Shown: positions 1 to 14,089 of the stretch, in pieces
Numbering within the stretch: the first letter of the stretch is position 1
Layout: every line of letters begins with the position of its first letter
DNA from: Hypomesus transpacificus
Lineage: Eukaryota; Chordata; Actinopteri; Osmeriformes; Osmeridae
Direction: 5' to 3'
DNA length: 64,000 nucleotides
Assembly: GCF_021917145.1 (NCBI RefSeq)
Contig: NC_061070.1
Coordinates: 11,556,787-11,620,786 of the forward strand
The notes under the pieces: generated by a model
The model's input: only the letters and a program-made list of their open reading frames with translations
Database searches by the model: none
Told to the model about the DNA's origin: nothing
Position numbers and translations under genes: made by a program

Positions 1-2690
1 TGGGTTGAGCTTTCCCAGAGGACTGTGGTGTCTGTGGGTTCTCAACACTTGGTATCAATTAACCAGAGTTGGAGTAAAGGGTCATTGTGTTTCACATCTC
101 AAAGGCTGAAGAATAATAACCAGAAATGGAGACATGGGTGGAAGAAAGAGGTGTGTTATGTACTCTCAAAGGACAGAGGGGTCTTCCAGGGGTCTTTCCA
201 AACTACAAATAGTCATGGAACAAACACAAGGACATCATCAGATATTCATTTTGACTCTGATTGGCTGATGAGGGGGACCTTGTGACCTGATGGCAGAGAA
301 AATCATTCAGGACATGACTTCCTCTTGACTTCCTCTAATAAGATGATGTATCCACCATGCTAGTTTCCCCATAAGCACACACACAATCTGGGATGTTTGC
401 ACACACAATCTGGGATGTTTTTAAAATCCTCTTTAATAAACATGAATGCAAAACATTGTAATAATCACAAGTGGTGTGTTCCATTAAAGATTTGGGTGGT
501 AATTAGTATTAGTGACCCTTACAAACAAAATGTCAACTATAAGTTTGAGGATTGATTTGCATGTTATTTCAGAGCTCATGACAGCAACACATTGAAAATA
601 TATTAATACATTTTTGTCTGGATCTTCACACTTGTTGTAATGGTTGCTTTAAAATGTAGGCTTTGACTTCCCTTCATCCCAAGGCTATAAAGTTCCAATC
701 TAATTGAGTTCATGCCAAGCTGTTTCAGTATTGCTTCCTGAGCTGTAAATACACAAGATTACATTCTCACATCAGGACATTCAAAAAGGCAAGCCAAAAA
801 CCTGGGGGACAAGACACATTCAACAAATTGTATTTACTGAAGTGAACAAGTTATTCAAATGCTGTTTACATGAAAATGTCTAACATCTTTGATGTGTGTG
901 TATGTCAACTTTTGTAGAGGGCATCTCACAAGGGCGAGCCAATCTTTTGGCAGAGTAGTGGGCCTTGTTCCTCCTTCCTAAACTCCTCTTTTACTATAAA
1001 TATTTTTACATGATTCCTTCTGCCAAGGAGTTCAGGTCTGAGTAGAGTCAGTGCTCTTTCTGTGCTCTTATCTACGTATGTGCTATCATGCTGGTACGCA
1101 TCTACTTCATTCAAAGCCTTTTGTATATAATGTCTGTAATATTGTGATCAAGTCTGCAATAATAAAAACTAAAATGTCTCAAATGAATCAAAGGATGTGC
1201 TCATGAATCAGATTTGACACAATATAATTTCTAAAAGAGCTCTTTCTGAAGCATAGTAACAGCCCTAGCACAAATCCTTAATAATAACAAGAGACATCTG
1301 GTCAATGTTTCCGGGATGGGCTGCCCCCTTAGAAAGTCTAAATAGTCACTTTGAGTGTGGGGGTACACTCGTGGATGCTATGTGTGTGCTGAAGCACATA
1401 GTATGGCTTTGCCTTATCCTGTGCTCAAGTGTGTTTGTGTGTGGTTTCTATGGGAACTCTGCCATGACAGGCAAGGTTGCAGGCCGGGTTGCAGGGTGGC
1501 CGTGGGGAGCTGGAGGGTCAGACCGTTCTGGAATGAAAAGGTTCTGTCTTTCATTACATAAACCCATGTGCCTCCATATCTGCTTCGACTCAAAGACTCC
1601 ACTCTGTTTCCTGGAATTGTTGTGTCAGTCAGTGACCCAATCCATTTCTTTCCAAGTGTGTGTATGTGTGTGTGTTTGTGTTGGGGTGACACATGCCCTG
1701 TGTGTGTTCACGTCACATGACACATAAATGTTGAGAACTGCCCCTAAAGTTGGCAGCAGACGTTACAATAATGTTGGGAGGTTTGTTTTAATGGTCCAAG
1801 CCTTTGTGTGGTCTTAAATTGTATCTCGTGTTTACAGCTAAGAAATTTAATTATTTAGAGGATAAATGTTTACAAGTTGTTAAAGAGGATGGGAGTCCCC
1901 CAACAAGTTCTCAAGGTTCAATATTTTCAGTGGTTAGGAAACTGAGAATCAGAGTAACTAATGTGTGCATTATTGTGAATGGAAGTGGAGAGTAGTAATA
2001 GTCAATGGTACATATTATGGCAGTTTCCTTTCTCTGACTGCCCTGACAACAATTTGCATATTGCTCCACTTATCTAGTGTCTTCAGACCAGTTGGACCAC
2101 GAGGGTGGCCAGAAAGGAGCCCATGTTTCAAGATGCACACCTGGAGTTCCTTTTGTGCCATTGGTGGAAGGACATCTGCGTTGCATTGCTCCCTCTTCGA
2201 AAACATCCTATGTTGTTGGAAAGCTGTCGGGATTCACTGTTCGACCATAGCCTACTTACTGGGTGGAGTGTTAAACACTTTTGAGGCTCAAAGTTTGATG
2301 TTAACGTCTTTTAGAGGTTAGGAGAGCATGGGTTCTAGATATCGCAAAGCTCATCGCAGTAATGTTCTTTTCCAACCTACTCTCTCACACAAGCTCAGAT
2401 TTTCAGGCCTTAGTTTGGTACTTGTCCCTGAGTAATGCATAATGCATCATTGTCGTGCTGTCTGGAGTTAATGCCAACTCAGAGCATCGGTAAACTTACA
2501 GTAAAGTGGCTGTGGAAAACACGAAAAAGTGGTGTAGAAGTCGAGACAAGCTTCGGTCAGTAAGACATGGTGGGAGGAGTGCTTTCACATTTTTGACCCG
2601 CGAAGACGGGGGGTGGATACAAGCATGGTCTCTTTTTTCCCACACAAACACACCCACACACAACACGCGGTTGCACTTTCGTAGTGCATG
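1..2690. other. Flank upstream of add3, no gene seen
   Basis: Only short open frames occur on either strand, and none resembles a known protein or has convincing splice sites. The stretch is ordinary AT-rich DNA. It holds a small tandem duplication near 375-420 and a TG-rich run near 1,655-1,685. It probably contains distal promoter or 5' noncoding sequence of add3, but nothing in it proves that. Confidence 0.5.
375..420. repeat. Two-copy tandem duplication
   Basis: A unit of about 22 bp, CACACAATCTGGGATGTTT with a preceding GCACA run, occurs twice back to back. The two copies are almost identical, so the duplication is recent. No function is apparent. Confidence 0.7.
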
Positions 2691-2848
2691 GACATAACCT
2701 ACACACTATCGCTAACAGTGGATGCTCGGATGCAAACACGAAAGGTTTTCTACAGGATTACAGAATATATGGGAACCTGTGCTATCAAAACTAATTTCGC
2801 CAGGAATTTGGTGGACTTCAACAAGGACTCGTGGGCTCGTATTCGTAG
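2690..2848 (+). other. add3: Candidate noncoding first exon of add3
   Basis: The first coding exon of add3 begins at a splice acceptor (3,807/3,808), so an upstream noncoding exon must exist. The best local candidate donor is TAG|GTAAGAAA, with the exon ending at 2,848, about 960 bp upstream. The left edge is a guess, because no TATA box or other start signal is clear. The true first exon could also lie outside the window, as adducin genes usually have distant 5' exons. Confidence 0.3.
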
Positions 2849-3901
2849 GTAAGAAAAAAGTCTGAAAAAACGTTTGTCTTTGATGTTTCAGTAAATGTAG
2901 GAACTCAAGCAAGACTGTCTTAAGACTTTAAAGCGATTTTAGTTTCTGAACTGCATCGCACAGGTTAGGCTATCAAAACTATTGAGTTTTAGCCGTGATT
3001 ATTCTATCGGTAGACAATGAAACATGGCAGGAAACATTATATGCCTATTTGTGTCCAGAATCCGGTTCATTCATTAACTCAAACGGTCCAAAAATAGTAT
3101 ACAAATAATTGATGTTGCGTAGCCGATCTTTTGAAAAATACTGTGCACACTTTTGATTTGAATGTCTGCACATCCTATTGCCGATCGTGTAAAGTGGTTA
3201 TGTAACTGGGTTGAGTGCCTTGATGTACCAAAGCCTAGCCCACAAAATAACAGACTTACATTCAGCCGTGAAACTATTGTTCATTTACTTGGGTTACTTT
3301 TAATTCTCCAACCCCATGAATTACATTCTGAATACTGTGACCTTTTGCAGTAAAATGGTTGTTAATTTAGTCCAGAGAAGACATGAAGCACAGCACTGGT
3401 TAGACCTCTGCATGATGCCCCACGACCCCCCATAGGTGCCACTTTAACACCAGAGGTGCAAACTGCCCTCTCAAACAGCTTGATTTACATGCTGCTGCAA
3501 AAGAAAGGCCCACTGTGGTGTTCTGTTGATACACTCTAAAGGAGTTGGCATGCCAGTACACATAGGTAAATGACCTCCCCTCCCCCAACCACCAGGTCTC
3601 TGTTGTTCTGTCCTATCGGAACACAGTCTTGTTTGTTTCTCTTTAGAGATCGTGGTTAAGATGGCATAGCACAAAGGAAAACCTCATAGACTGTAAAACA
3701 AATGTGTGTGAGTAAAAAAATAAAACCATGACTTGTGTATCCTGTTGAACCCTGTGGACACATGTTGAAGTAACCTTTAGTCAAATCCTCTCCTCCCTTC
3801 CCCGCAGATTGCTAGGCCAGGTTCCTTTGACTGTCCGTGGAAGGTGAGGACCAGAGAGAGACCTATAGAGAGAGGGCGTGGTGAGGAGACCCATAGGCAG
3901 G

Positions 3902-6900
3902 ATGAGTCTGGTGGATATCAGACAGACAGCAGGGTCCATGACCCTGTCCCTGTCAAGCATCGACTCCAAGGAGCGCTACTTCGACCGGGTGGATGAGAAC
4001 GACCCAGAGTACCAGCGCAGCCGTAACATGTCACCTGACCTGAGGCAGGACTTCAACATGATGGAGCAGAAGAAGAGGGTGACCCAGATTCTCCAGAGCC
4101 CTGTATGTAGTCCCGTCTGAACTCCAACAAACACAGTCATGACCACACTGTCACAGATTGAAATCAACCGTTCAATATTGCCGTAACCGATCGGTTGTTG
4201 AAAAACACTGTTGACAGTTGTAGGTATCTTAAAGTATGTTTTGCATTCTATGCAAAGAGGACTTTGCTATTGTCAACAAGCACTGTGAAGCATCCCTGCT
4301 GTGTTTTTAAACATTAAGTCTAAATTGATTTAACTTTTTCTTGTTCACATCACACATTTTCTCTTATAGTTAGCAGTTATCACTGTAGCACGGAAATAAT
4401 GAATCAAAAAGGATTGGTGTTTTGGGATACATATTGTGCATTGTCATTTGTTATCCTACATTGAATTTGTATTCATTTAGTAGACACAACAGTGCTTTGC
4501 TTCAACAGTGGACAGTTTATTGTACTTCAAATTGTCTACATAATGTATCCAAACTATTACTCCAATACTGCATATTACCAAGACCAGTACATCACACATA
4601 CTTCTTACAACAAGAAGCATAGATAGTGAGACAGTTTAGGCAGTACATATTCAATCGCAACGCATGCCTGTGGAGCTGTTGAAAATAAGATGAGCCCACG
4701 CTCTCGTCTGAGATTGCGTAAGAGACGCTAACAAGTGGAACTTAACACATCACCATGGGAACGGTGCTGAGTGGAGCAGAATGCTGGCAGCTCCACCAGA
4801 GCTGCACATAGGAGAATAGCAGGGGTTTTTGGAGGCAAAGGATGCCAGTGATTCATGGCCACTTGATGGGCATAAATTAATAGGCTGGCTTAATGGGAAG
4901 GCGACTCCCCTGGTCACTGCCAATTCACATCCACACAAAGAGCTCTTAAGAAGTCCCTTGTGTGATTTGTGTAAACTTGTATCAGCGAGGAACTCATTTA
5001 GGACCGGCAGCACACTGTGCACATGTCAGAATGTGAAAAGGTGAAAAAGTGGAAAAAGAAGGAACTGGAACTGGGTCAAGGTTAGGTTCTGACCTACATT
5101 GGCTATTTTTACGGCCTCACCTTTCCCTCTCAGCCGGCTGCGGCCCTGTCCACAGTGGAGGGTTGTGGACCATGTATTAGAAACCCACAGTATCCCACTC
5201 CTTCCTCCTCCATCTGGGATTCCACAGGATTAAAACAGTCCTATAACAGATTTCAGAGGAGAATATTAACCCCTTACTGATTGGTTCTCAGGTGTTCAAG
5301 GACGAACTAGAAGGCCTGATCCAGGATCAGATGACAAAAGGCAACACCCCTACAGGGCTTCTGGCTTTGAGGCAGATAGCTGATCTCATCATGGCCAGCA
5401 CCATGGGAGGAACTGCCTCCTTCACCTCCCCCCAAAGTAAGTATGTGTGTCTGTCCGTGCCCTAGTCTGCGCCTCTTGCCTTGTGAATGTGCGTCTTTGT
5501 CTGGGGTTAAGTATGCGTCCATCCGTCCATCCGTCTATGTATTAAGTTGTCATCTTAATGCATCCTGAAGATCCTCATTGTCAGACTTGTCGAACTTTTT
5601 ATTCGTAAACACATGCTACATTGAATATCCTGAAATGGCTTGAAATGCAGTAAGTTGTTGACAGCATTCCTCTTTCTGAATGTTTCGAACAAGTCATCGA
5701 CAGACTGGTCCACATAATGAATTACAGATGCCCAGTGCGTCAATGATGTTGCCCTGCCTGTCTCTGTAGAGGTCACTGAACAGCCCGGGGCTACAAGGCT
5801 CCGTTTTTAGGAAGGTTCAGACTGTTACTGTTTGGAAATGTAAACATGCCCGTGGCCTCATCGTTTTTGAAGTGATGGAGGCAGAGCTGGCTTTTAGCAG
5901 GGGGGGGGAAACAGTTAAAGTGGCTGTAAAAAGACTGGGGTTCAGTTGAAATGGCCTTATACAGTATACGGTCTAAAAATACGCTGCAGGCCCTCGTTAG
6001 AAGTTCTCGAAACAACCGCATTTACGACCCAACTGGATGCTGGGTCCTGGGGTGGACTGATTTGATATGCAGCAGTTTCTCTACGGCCAACATTTCAGCT
6101 TGTGGTAGTTCGAGAAGATTTGAACAAAGCTGTAGAGAGAACCGTTTAAAGAGATGTGGAATTCCACCAAGTAATCACAATCTCCGTGTTGCTGATGCAG
6201 GCTGCAGTAAAATGAAATGAATCTATATCTTGCATTTACATGGTCAGTAACATGTAAATGTCACACATGATGCTCAGGAATCCTGTTTTTCTTCACAGGC
6301 CTTGGGATGGTCACCCCAGTTAATGATTTACACGGGGTCGAGACTCCATCCTTTGCCAAAGGGGAAAAGCAGAATCGCTGTAAGCTGGCTAGTCTCTACA
6401 GGCTGGTAGACCTCTTCAGCTGGGCCCATTTCACCAGCTCCTACATTACTGTGAGTATCAGCCCAGCTGAGGTTACATTAACACTTTAATATAAAAGTGT
6501 CTGTAAATGACACTTTCACAGACACTCTAATCCAAAGCACCATACAAATATGGTGATGGGTATAGTTCAGCGGGCGCAGGTTCAAATCCCCATCTGTATT
6601 CGGCTTCGGATGAGAGCTTCTGCCAAAGGAACACATTTAGATATCCATTTAGATTTCCAAGTGGTGCGTGTAGAAAGTGCCGCAGAAAAACAAGGAGTGG
6701 AAGTGCATAGTTCTTAAAGGTGTTTCGGTTGTCAAGAAAAAGTCTGTGTTTTATCAGGCCCAGTACAACAATTACATCCACATGTACCAGAGCCCTCTGT
6801 TTCATAGCCACATAAACTACTAAGTAGGAGGCCACAGATAAGTTCTGTCCGACGTACAGAAAAGCTGATGGTGGAAAAAGGATACATTGTTGCAGCTGGC

Positions 6901-9900
6901 ATAATGCTGCTGCCAGCGATGTATTTCTATATTTATAAATTCATATAGCCCTGATCTGTTTTGTCACGTAGCAGCTGTGTAAGTTTGTCTTATTCTTACA
7001 GGTTCGTGTAAGTAAAGAACAGGGCCATGTTCTTATCAGCCCACAAGGACTATCTTTTACTGAAGTCACAGCTGGCAATCTGGTAAGCACATGACTGGTT
7101 TGTGTTGTGAGATGCCAGACATGGAAAAGAAAAAGCTTTGTTCCCTTGCCCAATGGCTTTGATAACGCATACAGTGCATTTCTATCTCCAGTCAGACGTG
7201 CAAAATGCGGACAATGTTTGAGGACGTTATGGTTAGCCTATTGATTTGAACAACATAATCAATAAATGGCCATATAGACAGCTCAAGGCTATGTTAAGAG
7301 ATGAGCCGTAAACATTGTATTGTAGGTCATATGTAAGTTAAGTATCACAGTATTGTGTAGACTGCATAATTGTTATCTTGTTCCGAATATGTAATTACTA
7401 TGCAGATATTCAGGTGATAATTACAGTGTTCCACTGTAATCTTTTACATTCAAAATGTGTTACAAATACCTCTGTGTTTATATAATCACCATCACAATAT
7501 AGTGATGGGCCTAGTGAGTTTGGACGAGTGATTTACACCCACGCTTTCTGTGTTGCCATAGTAACCCCTTGGTTCATATCGTTCCAGGTGAAAGTGAATA
7601 TGATTGGTGATGTGATGGACCAGGGCTCCTCCTTCCTGGGCATAGACCCGCTGGGGTTTAGTCCCCACGCTGCCATCTACTCCATGAGGCCTGATGTCAG
7701 GTGCATCATCCACATTCACACCCCCGCCTCCGCTGCTGTGAGTTTACCATAGGACCGGAATGGCGAGCTGTTGTGTGGGAAAAAATGAACAATGTGATAT
7801 GTGCACACATAGTGGTGGTGAAACAGAAAGAAATCTCCCTATAATTTTGAATGTAGATACACATTGTTTGTTGCACTTTACAGTTTACTTTGATGTTTCC
7901 TCATTAAACGAACGGGGCATTTTATAGAGGCACACATGGCACAAAATGTGCTTGTAGTTAGCTGTAGACGTGTAGTAGTCACTGTTGCTTGTTTCTTGAG
8001 TTAACAGGTGTCTTCCATGAAATGTGGCATCCTGCCCATTTCCCAAGAGGCTCTGCTTCTGGGCGACATTGCCTACTTCAGTTACCATGGCTGCCTAGAT
8101 GATCAAGAGGAGAAGGTGGAGTTCCAGAAAGCTCTGGGCCCCACTGCCAAGGTAACGTCAAATGAAGGGCCTTCCCAAATAAAAACAACCGTCTCATTGT
8201 TGTGCCGCAATAGAACAGCAAGTCTTGCATCATATACACGATTCATTTCATTCAAGTTTTTACAGTGCTTTCCTGACATTAACAATAAATCATACTATGT
8301 ATGTTTTTTTATTACTCGTGTAATTAAAGTATTTACCATTTCATTCTTTTTCAGGTGCTTGTCCTTAGGAACCATGGGCTGGTGGCTCTTGGGGAGACCA
8401 TAGAGGAGGCGTTCCACTACATTTACCATGCCCAGCAGGCATGTGAGATCCAGGTGAGCCTTTGATTTATGACTGGCATTGTTTCCTTCAGTTATTGGAG
8501 CTATAGCTCACTGCTAATGCCTTTCTGTAGTTTCTTACGTTCAACACAATAGGTGGACAAAGTTGGGCTGCAGTACAAGATTTGTGGGTGTTTATTTTGC
8601 TGCACTTTGCTTGTGTGGTCCAAGCACACTTAATAAATTAATTACATGGATAAATCATTCGGGGTATGCCTGTTGAGCCTCTTCACAACAGTAAAAAATT
8701 GTTCCCTGGTGTTGGAATATTTTAAAACTTGGTTTTGGACACTTTCCAGTTTAATAATGTTCCTGCGTTGCCTGCACCGGGAAAAAACGAGTGAAACATT
8801 AACATCTGTTTAAACACAGCTGAATCAAACAGTGGATGTGTGATTAAGACCACTGGTCTCTAAAAGAGCCAGGTGGCGTTCGACTGTTCATGTCTCTTTT
8901 CTTGAAGCACTCCTACATCGCTCTGTGTTCGCTTATCATCCCTGGTGTCTGGTTGGTCCTGTGTTGGTTTTTCCATTCGATTTATGATGTGCTCAATCTG
9001 GAATGCTCTGAGCTTACTCAGACAACCACGATAGTAATTCCCCAGGATGCATACAGTTATTGGGGGTGGTGTGTAGATGTGTTTTTTCTTGCACAGTCAA
9101 CGTTATAAAGCTCCAAGGTAACGAGGCATGGTGTCAAAATCCGTAGGTCAGCGCTCTGAGATGTTCCGGAGGAGCGGACAACCTGTTGCTTCTGGACCGG
9201 GACAAGTTCAAGTCCCTGACCCAGGGTGTGGCTGCAGTCGGAGTGGTTGTGGACAGTGAGGTCAAGTGGAAAGTGGGGGAGGCGGAGTTTGAATCCCTCA
9301 TGAGGATGCTGGACAACCTGGTGAGTGAACTCTCCAGCTGCTGACCTCACCCATGATGCCCTGCGTTTCCTGTCCCAGGCACTTCCTGGGGAAGTATCTG
9401 TATCCAGTTCCAGAACAAACTGTTGTCAGTCTTATGGGTTTTTCCGGCTTACTATACATGTACTTGTTTGAACTGATGGAAAAGTAACTGGACTCAAAAC
9501 AAAATCTCAGTTGCGTCAAATTCCCTTGTGTACTGAGTCATGGACTTTGTTTGGGAGGCTCTAATCTTAGCGTGGGGATAATGGGGCCGTTGGGTGTCTT
9601 TCTGGGTCTGTTTAGCCTCTCTAGAGATTACTGTGTGTCTGATGTGGAGTCTCTTACCCCTGAAACACAGTATCTGACCGTGCTAATGGCTAGGGTCAGA
9701 CATCATATTCTGCTCACAGAGGATGGTACCACATGTGTGATCTGTCTTTTTACTCACCTAATAACCGCCATCGGCCAAATGCCGGAGGCTGCGACTGTGT
9801 TGTTTTGCTTCGCAGTCTTGCCCCCCTCCCCACCCTCTCTCTCTTTCTCCCTCTCCACCCACTCTCTCTGTTTCCTCCCACTCCCCATGATTCTTGCACG

Positions 9901-12444
9901 CCTGCTCAGTCATAGCTTCCAGATGGTGGGGAGTTAAGAGCATAGACCACACGATCATTTGTAGTCGATTGACTGGAAAACTCAGCACACATTGTTTGCC
10001 CCCTTTTTAACAAAGTCAAAGTGGTTGTTCCATCCTCTTTCTTTGATGTATTCCTAACATCAGTTGCCCTGCCAGCTGTCATGTGTTGGCCCATGTTATC
10101 TATTCTCTTTGAAAGCAGACACCTCCTCATCACTAAAGTAATGTTTGTGTATAGTGAAGTTTTCCGGAACTTTAAAGAATGTCTGTCTTTGCTGCAGTCA
10201 GAACTGTGGGTGGCCGAGACATCAGCTAAAACACACAAGCTCAAAGTATTTGTCCGTCTAATAACTAGTATTTTACAACTGATAGAATATTATTTTAAGG
10301 ATGTTCGGGAAGGTTGGCTCAAGCGGTTGTGTTGTCTTTGGATACGATAGGGCTACCGGACTGGCTATGCCTACCGCAATCCCATCGTGAGGGAGAAGCC
10401 TCGGACGAAGAACGACGTGGAGATCCCTGCCACGGTGTCGGCGCTGCCCGTGGAGGAGGGGGACACGGGCCTCCGAAGCCCCTTCAAGTTCATGGCCCAG
10501 AAGCAGCAGAGGGAGAGGACCCGCTGGCTCAACTCTCCCAACAGCTACCTGAAGGTCAATGTGGCCGAACGCTCACCCAACGGAGAATGCAGCCCCAGGA
10601 CCAAAACGACGGTGAAACACTTTTCTCTTGAGGATGTGTTGAGCCAGCAAATGTTCAAAAAAGAAAAAGAAAATGCTAACGGAAAAATGTCTCCTTTCAA
10701 GCCTCACCTCTGTTATGCTTTTTCTTAAATTTGGCTTTGTTTACAGGCTAGGGCCAGACTAGTCCAAATCTCTGCATACAGCACAAGCGCTGCACTTTAA
10801 ACTTGTGGGTTAGCCTGCCCTCTTGTGGAAGCTCCTCAATGTTCAGGATCGCTAATGGCAAGTTTCAGAACTGTATTTATGCTTTCTGCTCTGTGTGTGT
10901 TGCACTCTCTCTTATTAGTGGATGATATCCGAAGAATCAGGCAATAGCAGTGGCACCCCAATACGAATCGAAGACCCAAACCAGTTTGTTCCACTCAACA
11001 CAAATCCCACAGACGTCCTCGAAAAGAGGAACCGGGTTAGTTTGACTCTTTACTTGACTTGTTACCTATATTTACTTTGGACCTTTTATTGATTTAAAGC
11101 AAGATTTGCTCTCTTCTGTGTGTGGGAGGCACTATTAAACTCTGTCCCCAAGCAAATTGATATTGATCTAATAATAGTATCAACAAGGGTCTTTCTGGAA
11201 TGACAGCTGGACAGCACAAAGGATCAATCCATTATAAAGACACTGCATTGACAAAGAGGAGGTTCCTACAGTCACTCAATATATTGTGACTCGTTGAACT
11301 TCCTCTAGTACGACCACAGAGATGCAATTGTCTAGGGACTAGCAGCCATACAAATGATAAATGATCTGTAAATGATTTGTAAATCAAATGTGTTTTATAT
11401 TTAGATCAGGCAACAAAACAGGTGTGACCAGATGACCGCAGGTCCTAAGTCCCAGCTTCTAGCAGGCATTGTTGTGGACACCAAACCCGGACCAGTAAGT
11501 GTGACACTAATGTGTGCACAGGATTAACAGACACGCAGAGAGTCTGTACTGCATGCGTTCTTCTGGTCTGTCGACCCATGGAGCAGGCTGAAGATGTCAC
11601 GATGTCCTCACTCCCCTTCAGGCTTTCATCATCGAGGACGAGGAGCAGACACGCTCCCTGCCTCCCAACCCCTTCAGCGGGCTGACTCAGAAGGAGCTTG
11701 AGGAGTATAAGCACACTGTGGAGAGCAGGCAACAAGGCCAGGATGGTAGGATTCTCCCACCCACCATCCGAACATCTCCACTGCCTGTCAGAATGATACC
11801 TTCTCTCACAGTCGTTGCTAAAAATTTAGTGGGGTCATGTCATGTCCATGTCAACCAGAGTTTCACTTTGGTTCCGACCTTTAGTTGATATCGATGTTTT
11901 GGTTGCACTTGCACAATGCAGTGTCTGTGTGAGGTGATGTTTGTTACTGGACCTACAATGAGATATCTGCTTTTCTGGATTCTTCCCTGCAGATGGTGAA
12001 GATGTGACAGATGGGGATGAGATGACCACGTTTGACGGCTCCACCATATCCCTGTCCCTCTCTCCACTTATGACTCCTGTCAAACAAGGTAGCGGCTAGA
12101 GCCTATGTTATAGTTCTCCAGAAACTGAACAAAGACAAGTATTTTTTTGTAAACCGCCTCCCGACCTCCTGACCCTCCTGAACTCACTTGGTTTCTTCCT
12201 GTGTACAGATATCATTTCCAATGGGAAAGACCATCTGGATGAGATGGAGAACCTAAGCATGAGTGTATCCAAGCTGAGTGTTAGCACCACAGATACTGTG
12301 GAGATCTCCATAACAACCATAGAGAAGGATCCACAGACCCCTGAGAGCCAGAGCAAGTCCCCCAAGAAGAAGAAGAAGTTCCGTACTCCCTCCTTCCTGA
12401 AAATGAGCAAGAAGGAGAAGAAGAAAGAGAAAGCAGAAGCCTAA
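3902..12444 (+). CDS. add3: Gamma-adducin, complete coding region
   Basis: Adducins cap actin filament ends and recruit spectrin to the membrane skeleton. Coding exons: 3902-4102, 5292-5436, 6299-6450, 7002-7082, 7588-7737, 8008-8151, 8355-8453, 9147-9320, 10351-10611, 10919-11035, 11405-11494, 11622-11745, 11993-12088 and 12209-12444, though exon phases should be verified by RNA. All junctions keep frame and give about 689 residues, against roughly 670-706 in known gamma-adducins. Recognisable blocks are [11 protein letters not shown] and [13 protein letters not shown] near the N-terminus, the class II aldolase-like head ([27 protein letters not shown]), and the neck with [16 protein letters not shown]. 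The Lys-rich MARCKS-like tail ends with [13 protein letters not shown]; in this family its Ser is a protein kinase C site and calmodulin binds there. The choice of gamma over alpha or beta rests on [25 protein letters not shown]-like text and the mxi1 and smndc1 neighbours. The start has A at -3; residues 1-24 are Ser/Thr-rich and diverge from mammals. One donor (11,036) is GTTAGT. Confidence 0.93.
6548..6650 (+). mobile_element. tRNA-derived SINE fragment in add3 intron
   Basis: The sequence has a head like a pol III A box (GGGTATAGTTCAGCGG), a B-box-like GGTTCAAATCCCC, and then CGGATGAGAGCTTCTGCCAAA. That last string resembles the widespread fish SINE/LINE tail motif of the form TTGGATAAAAGCGTCTGCYAAA. 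A and B boxes lie very close together, so the tRNA-like part has an internal deletion. Family name not assigned. Confidence 0.5.
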
Positions 12445-14064
12445 TTGAAGACAGTGACGATTTGCTTAGATGAAACGCATTTCTTTGGCATGAGATGATT
12501 GGGTTATCGAGTGGTGCAGCTTTTGAATTGACATGAATTTGCAAAGTTCACTAACTAGTAGCCTGTTCTTGTCAATAATTTCTTTTGAGGGCTTTGCTCA
12601 TGACATAAGAAGAACATACCGTATGTCAGTTAGGCAACAGGTTGTAACTGAGCTGTGAGTGATAGTTACCAATCAAGAAAAAAAAACTATTATACTTAGT
12701 TTGAATTAACTACTCTTGGAACTACCATTTTAGAATTTAGACATTTTATTGTGAGCTCAGTATTGAATGTATGTTGATAGGACCTGTAACAGACATGTAA
12801 GTGGCATTTGGGAACTGTTGAGTTTTATAGTCTGGTGCTTGGAGCTGGTGAAAATATAAGAAGTCAAGCCTTAATCAGTATGGTTTGTATAACAATATAT
12901 TACAGTTTTTTACATGGCTAAGATATAGTTCACAGTAGTGTTGTTTGATATGAAACATATACAGAACATGTGTTCCTAGCGACTGTTATATTGACCATAT
13001 AACTCATAGCAATGCTCAAATAAGGCAGTTGTTAAGCATGTCTCGCAATAAGTGATGCTGTCTTCGTGGTAGATGCTTATGCTTTGCTGTGATTGTGAGC
13101 AGACACTAAGACGTTTTGTAAACCAATGAGCCATTTCATGTGTTTCACTGATTCGAGTGGTCACATGACGGAAAGCAAAATGAAAGCTGATGGATATTAT
13201 TTAGGGCTACGGAAAGTGCTACAAATGAGCTGTGAATGTCAGAGGTCTACTGAGAGTCAAGTCGGAACGTAGGTCAGGTGTCCAATTCATTGATTGCCTT
13301 AGGATATGAAAAGCCATTCCCTGATTTTGTGTGTAATGACAATGTGTGTAAAACTAGAGAATGCAGGCTATAAACCAAGGATCAAATGCCCACATCCCAA
13401 TCAATATGTGAATGCTTGCTTTGACCCAAAGGGTGAAACGTGTGCTTGTGTAAATAGAAGGTTGTGTGTTTTTTTTACCACAATGCTGAACTATCAGTTG
13501 GAGTAGAACACAATTGTGCACTGTAATAGACATGACTTTAATCAATAACGCACTAGGATTTAGTTCTGCTTTTCAGTTCAAATTCAATCATACCAACAAT
13601 ACATATTACATGTCATGTTCACTGCCACAATTTCTGTTACTAATATAATTTTGTTGACTCATTATTTGTATTGAATTGCTTATGTATTAACTTTGAGCTT
13701 TTGTAATATAGGATTGTGTTTTGCATAGATGCTCCATTATGTTGACTAAATTCTCCATGAAGCTGCAGTACATTACATCAAATGTAACAATGAAAATGTG
13801 TGTTAACCTGATTGTGTTATTGTCTCTTATTTCAGCATGCTGGATTCACACAGACAATTATTAATTTACTGTGATAATGGATTTTATATCACCTTTGGAG
13901 GAGTGAAATATTGAATTCATATATTGAGGGGTTTGAAATGCTTTGTATATGCAGCTGCCTGACTGTGTCAAAACTACCCAGGGTATCCTAATGGTCTGGG
14001 GTCTTAGGGCAGCAGAGACTTACATGTCAATGCCTTCTTTGAAACATCAGTTTACATGCCGATC

Positions 14065-14070
14065 AATAAA
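14065..14070 (+). terminator. add3: Poly(A) signal of add3
   Basis: AATAAA lies 1.6 kb past the stop codon. It is the last good signal before sequence unlike the AT-rich 3' UTR begins. This gives a 3' UTR of about 1.6 kb (12,445 to about 14,085) with no other coding signal inside it. Earlier cleavage is possible. Confidence 0.55.
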
Positions 14071-14089
14071 AAAATAGAGGCCCCGACAA

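Noticed and set aside
25-285. 86-codon open frame at the left end
   Set aside because: No similarity, no ATG with good context, no splice signals; length is within chance.
10315-10340. tRNA-like string GGCTCAAGCGGTTGTG before an add3 exon
   Set aside because: No B box or fold follows; the acceptor and exon begin within 35 bp.
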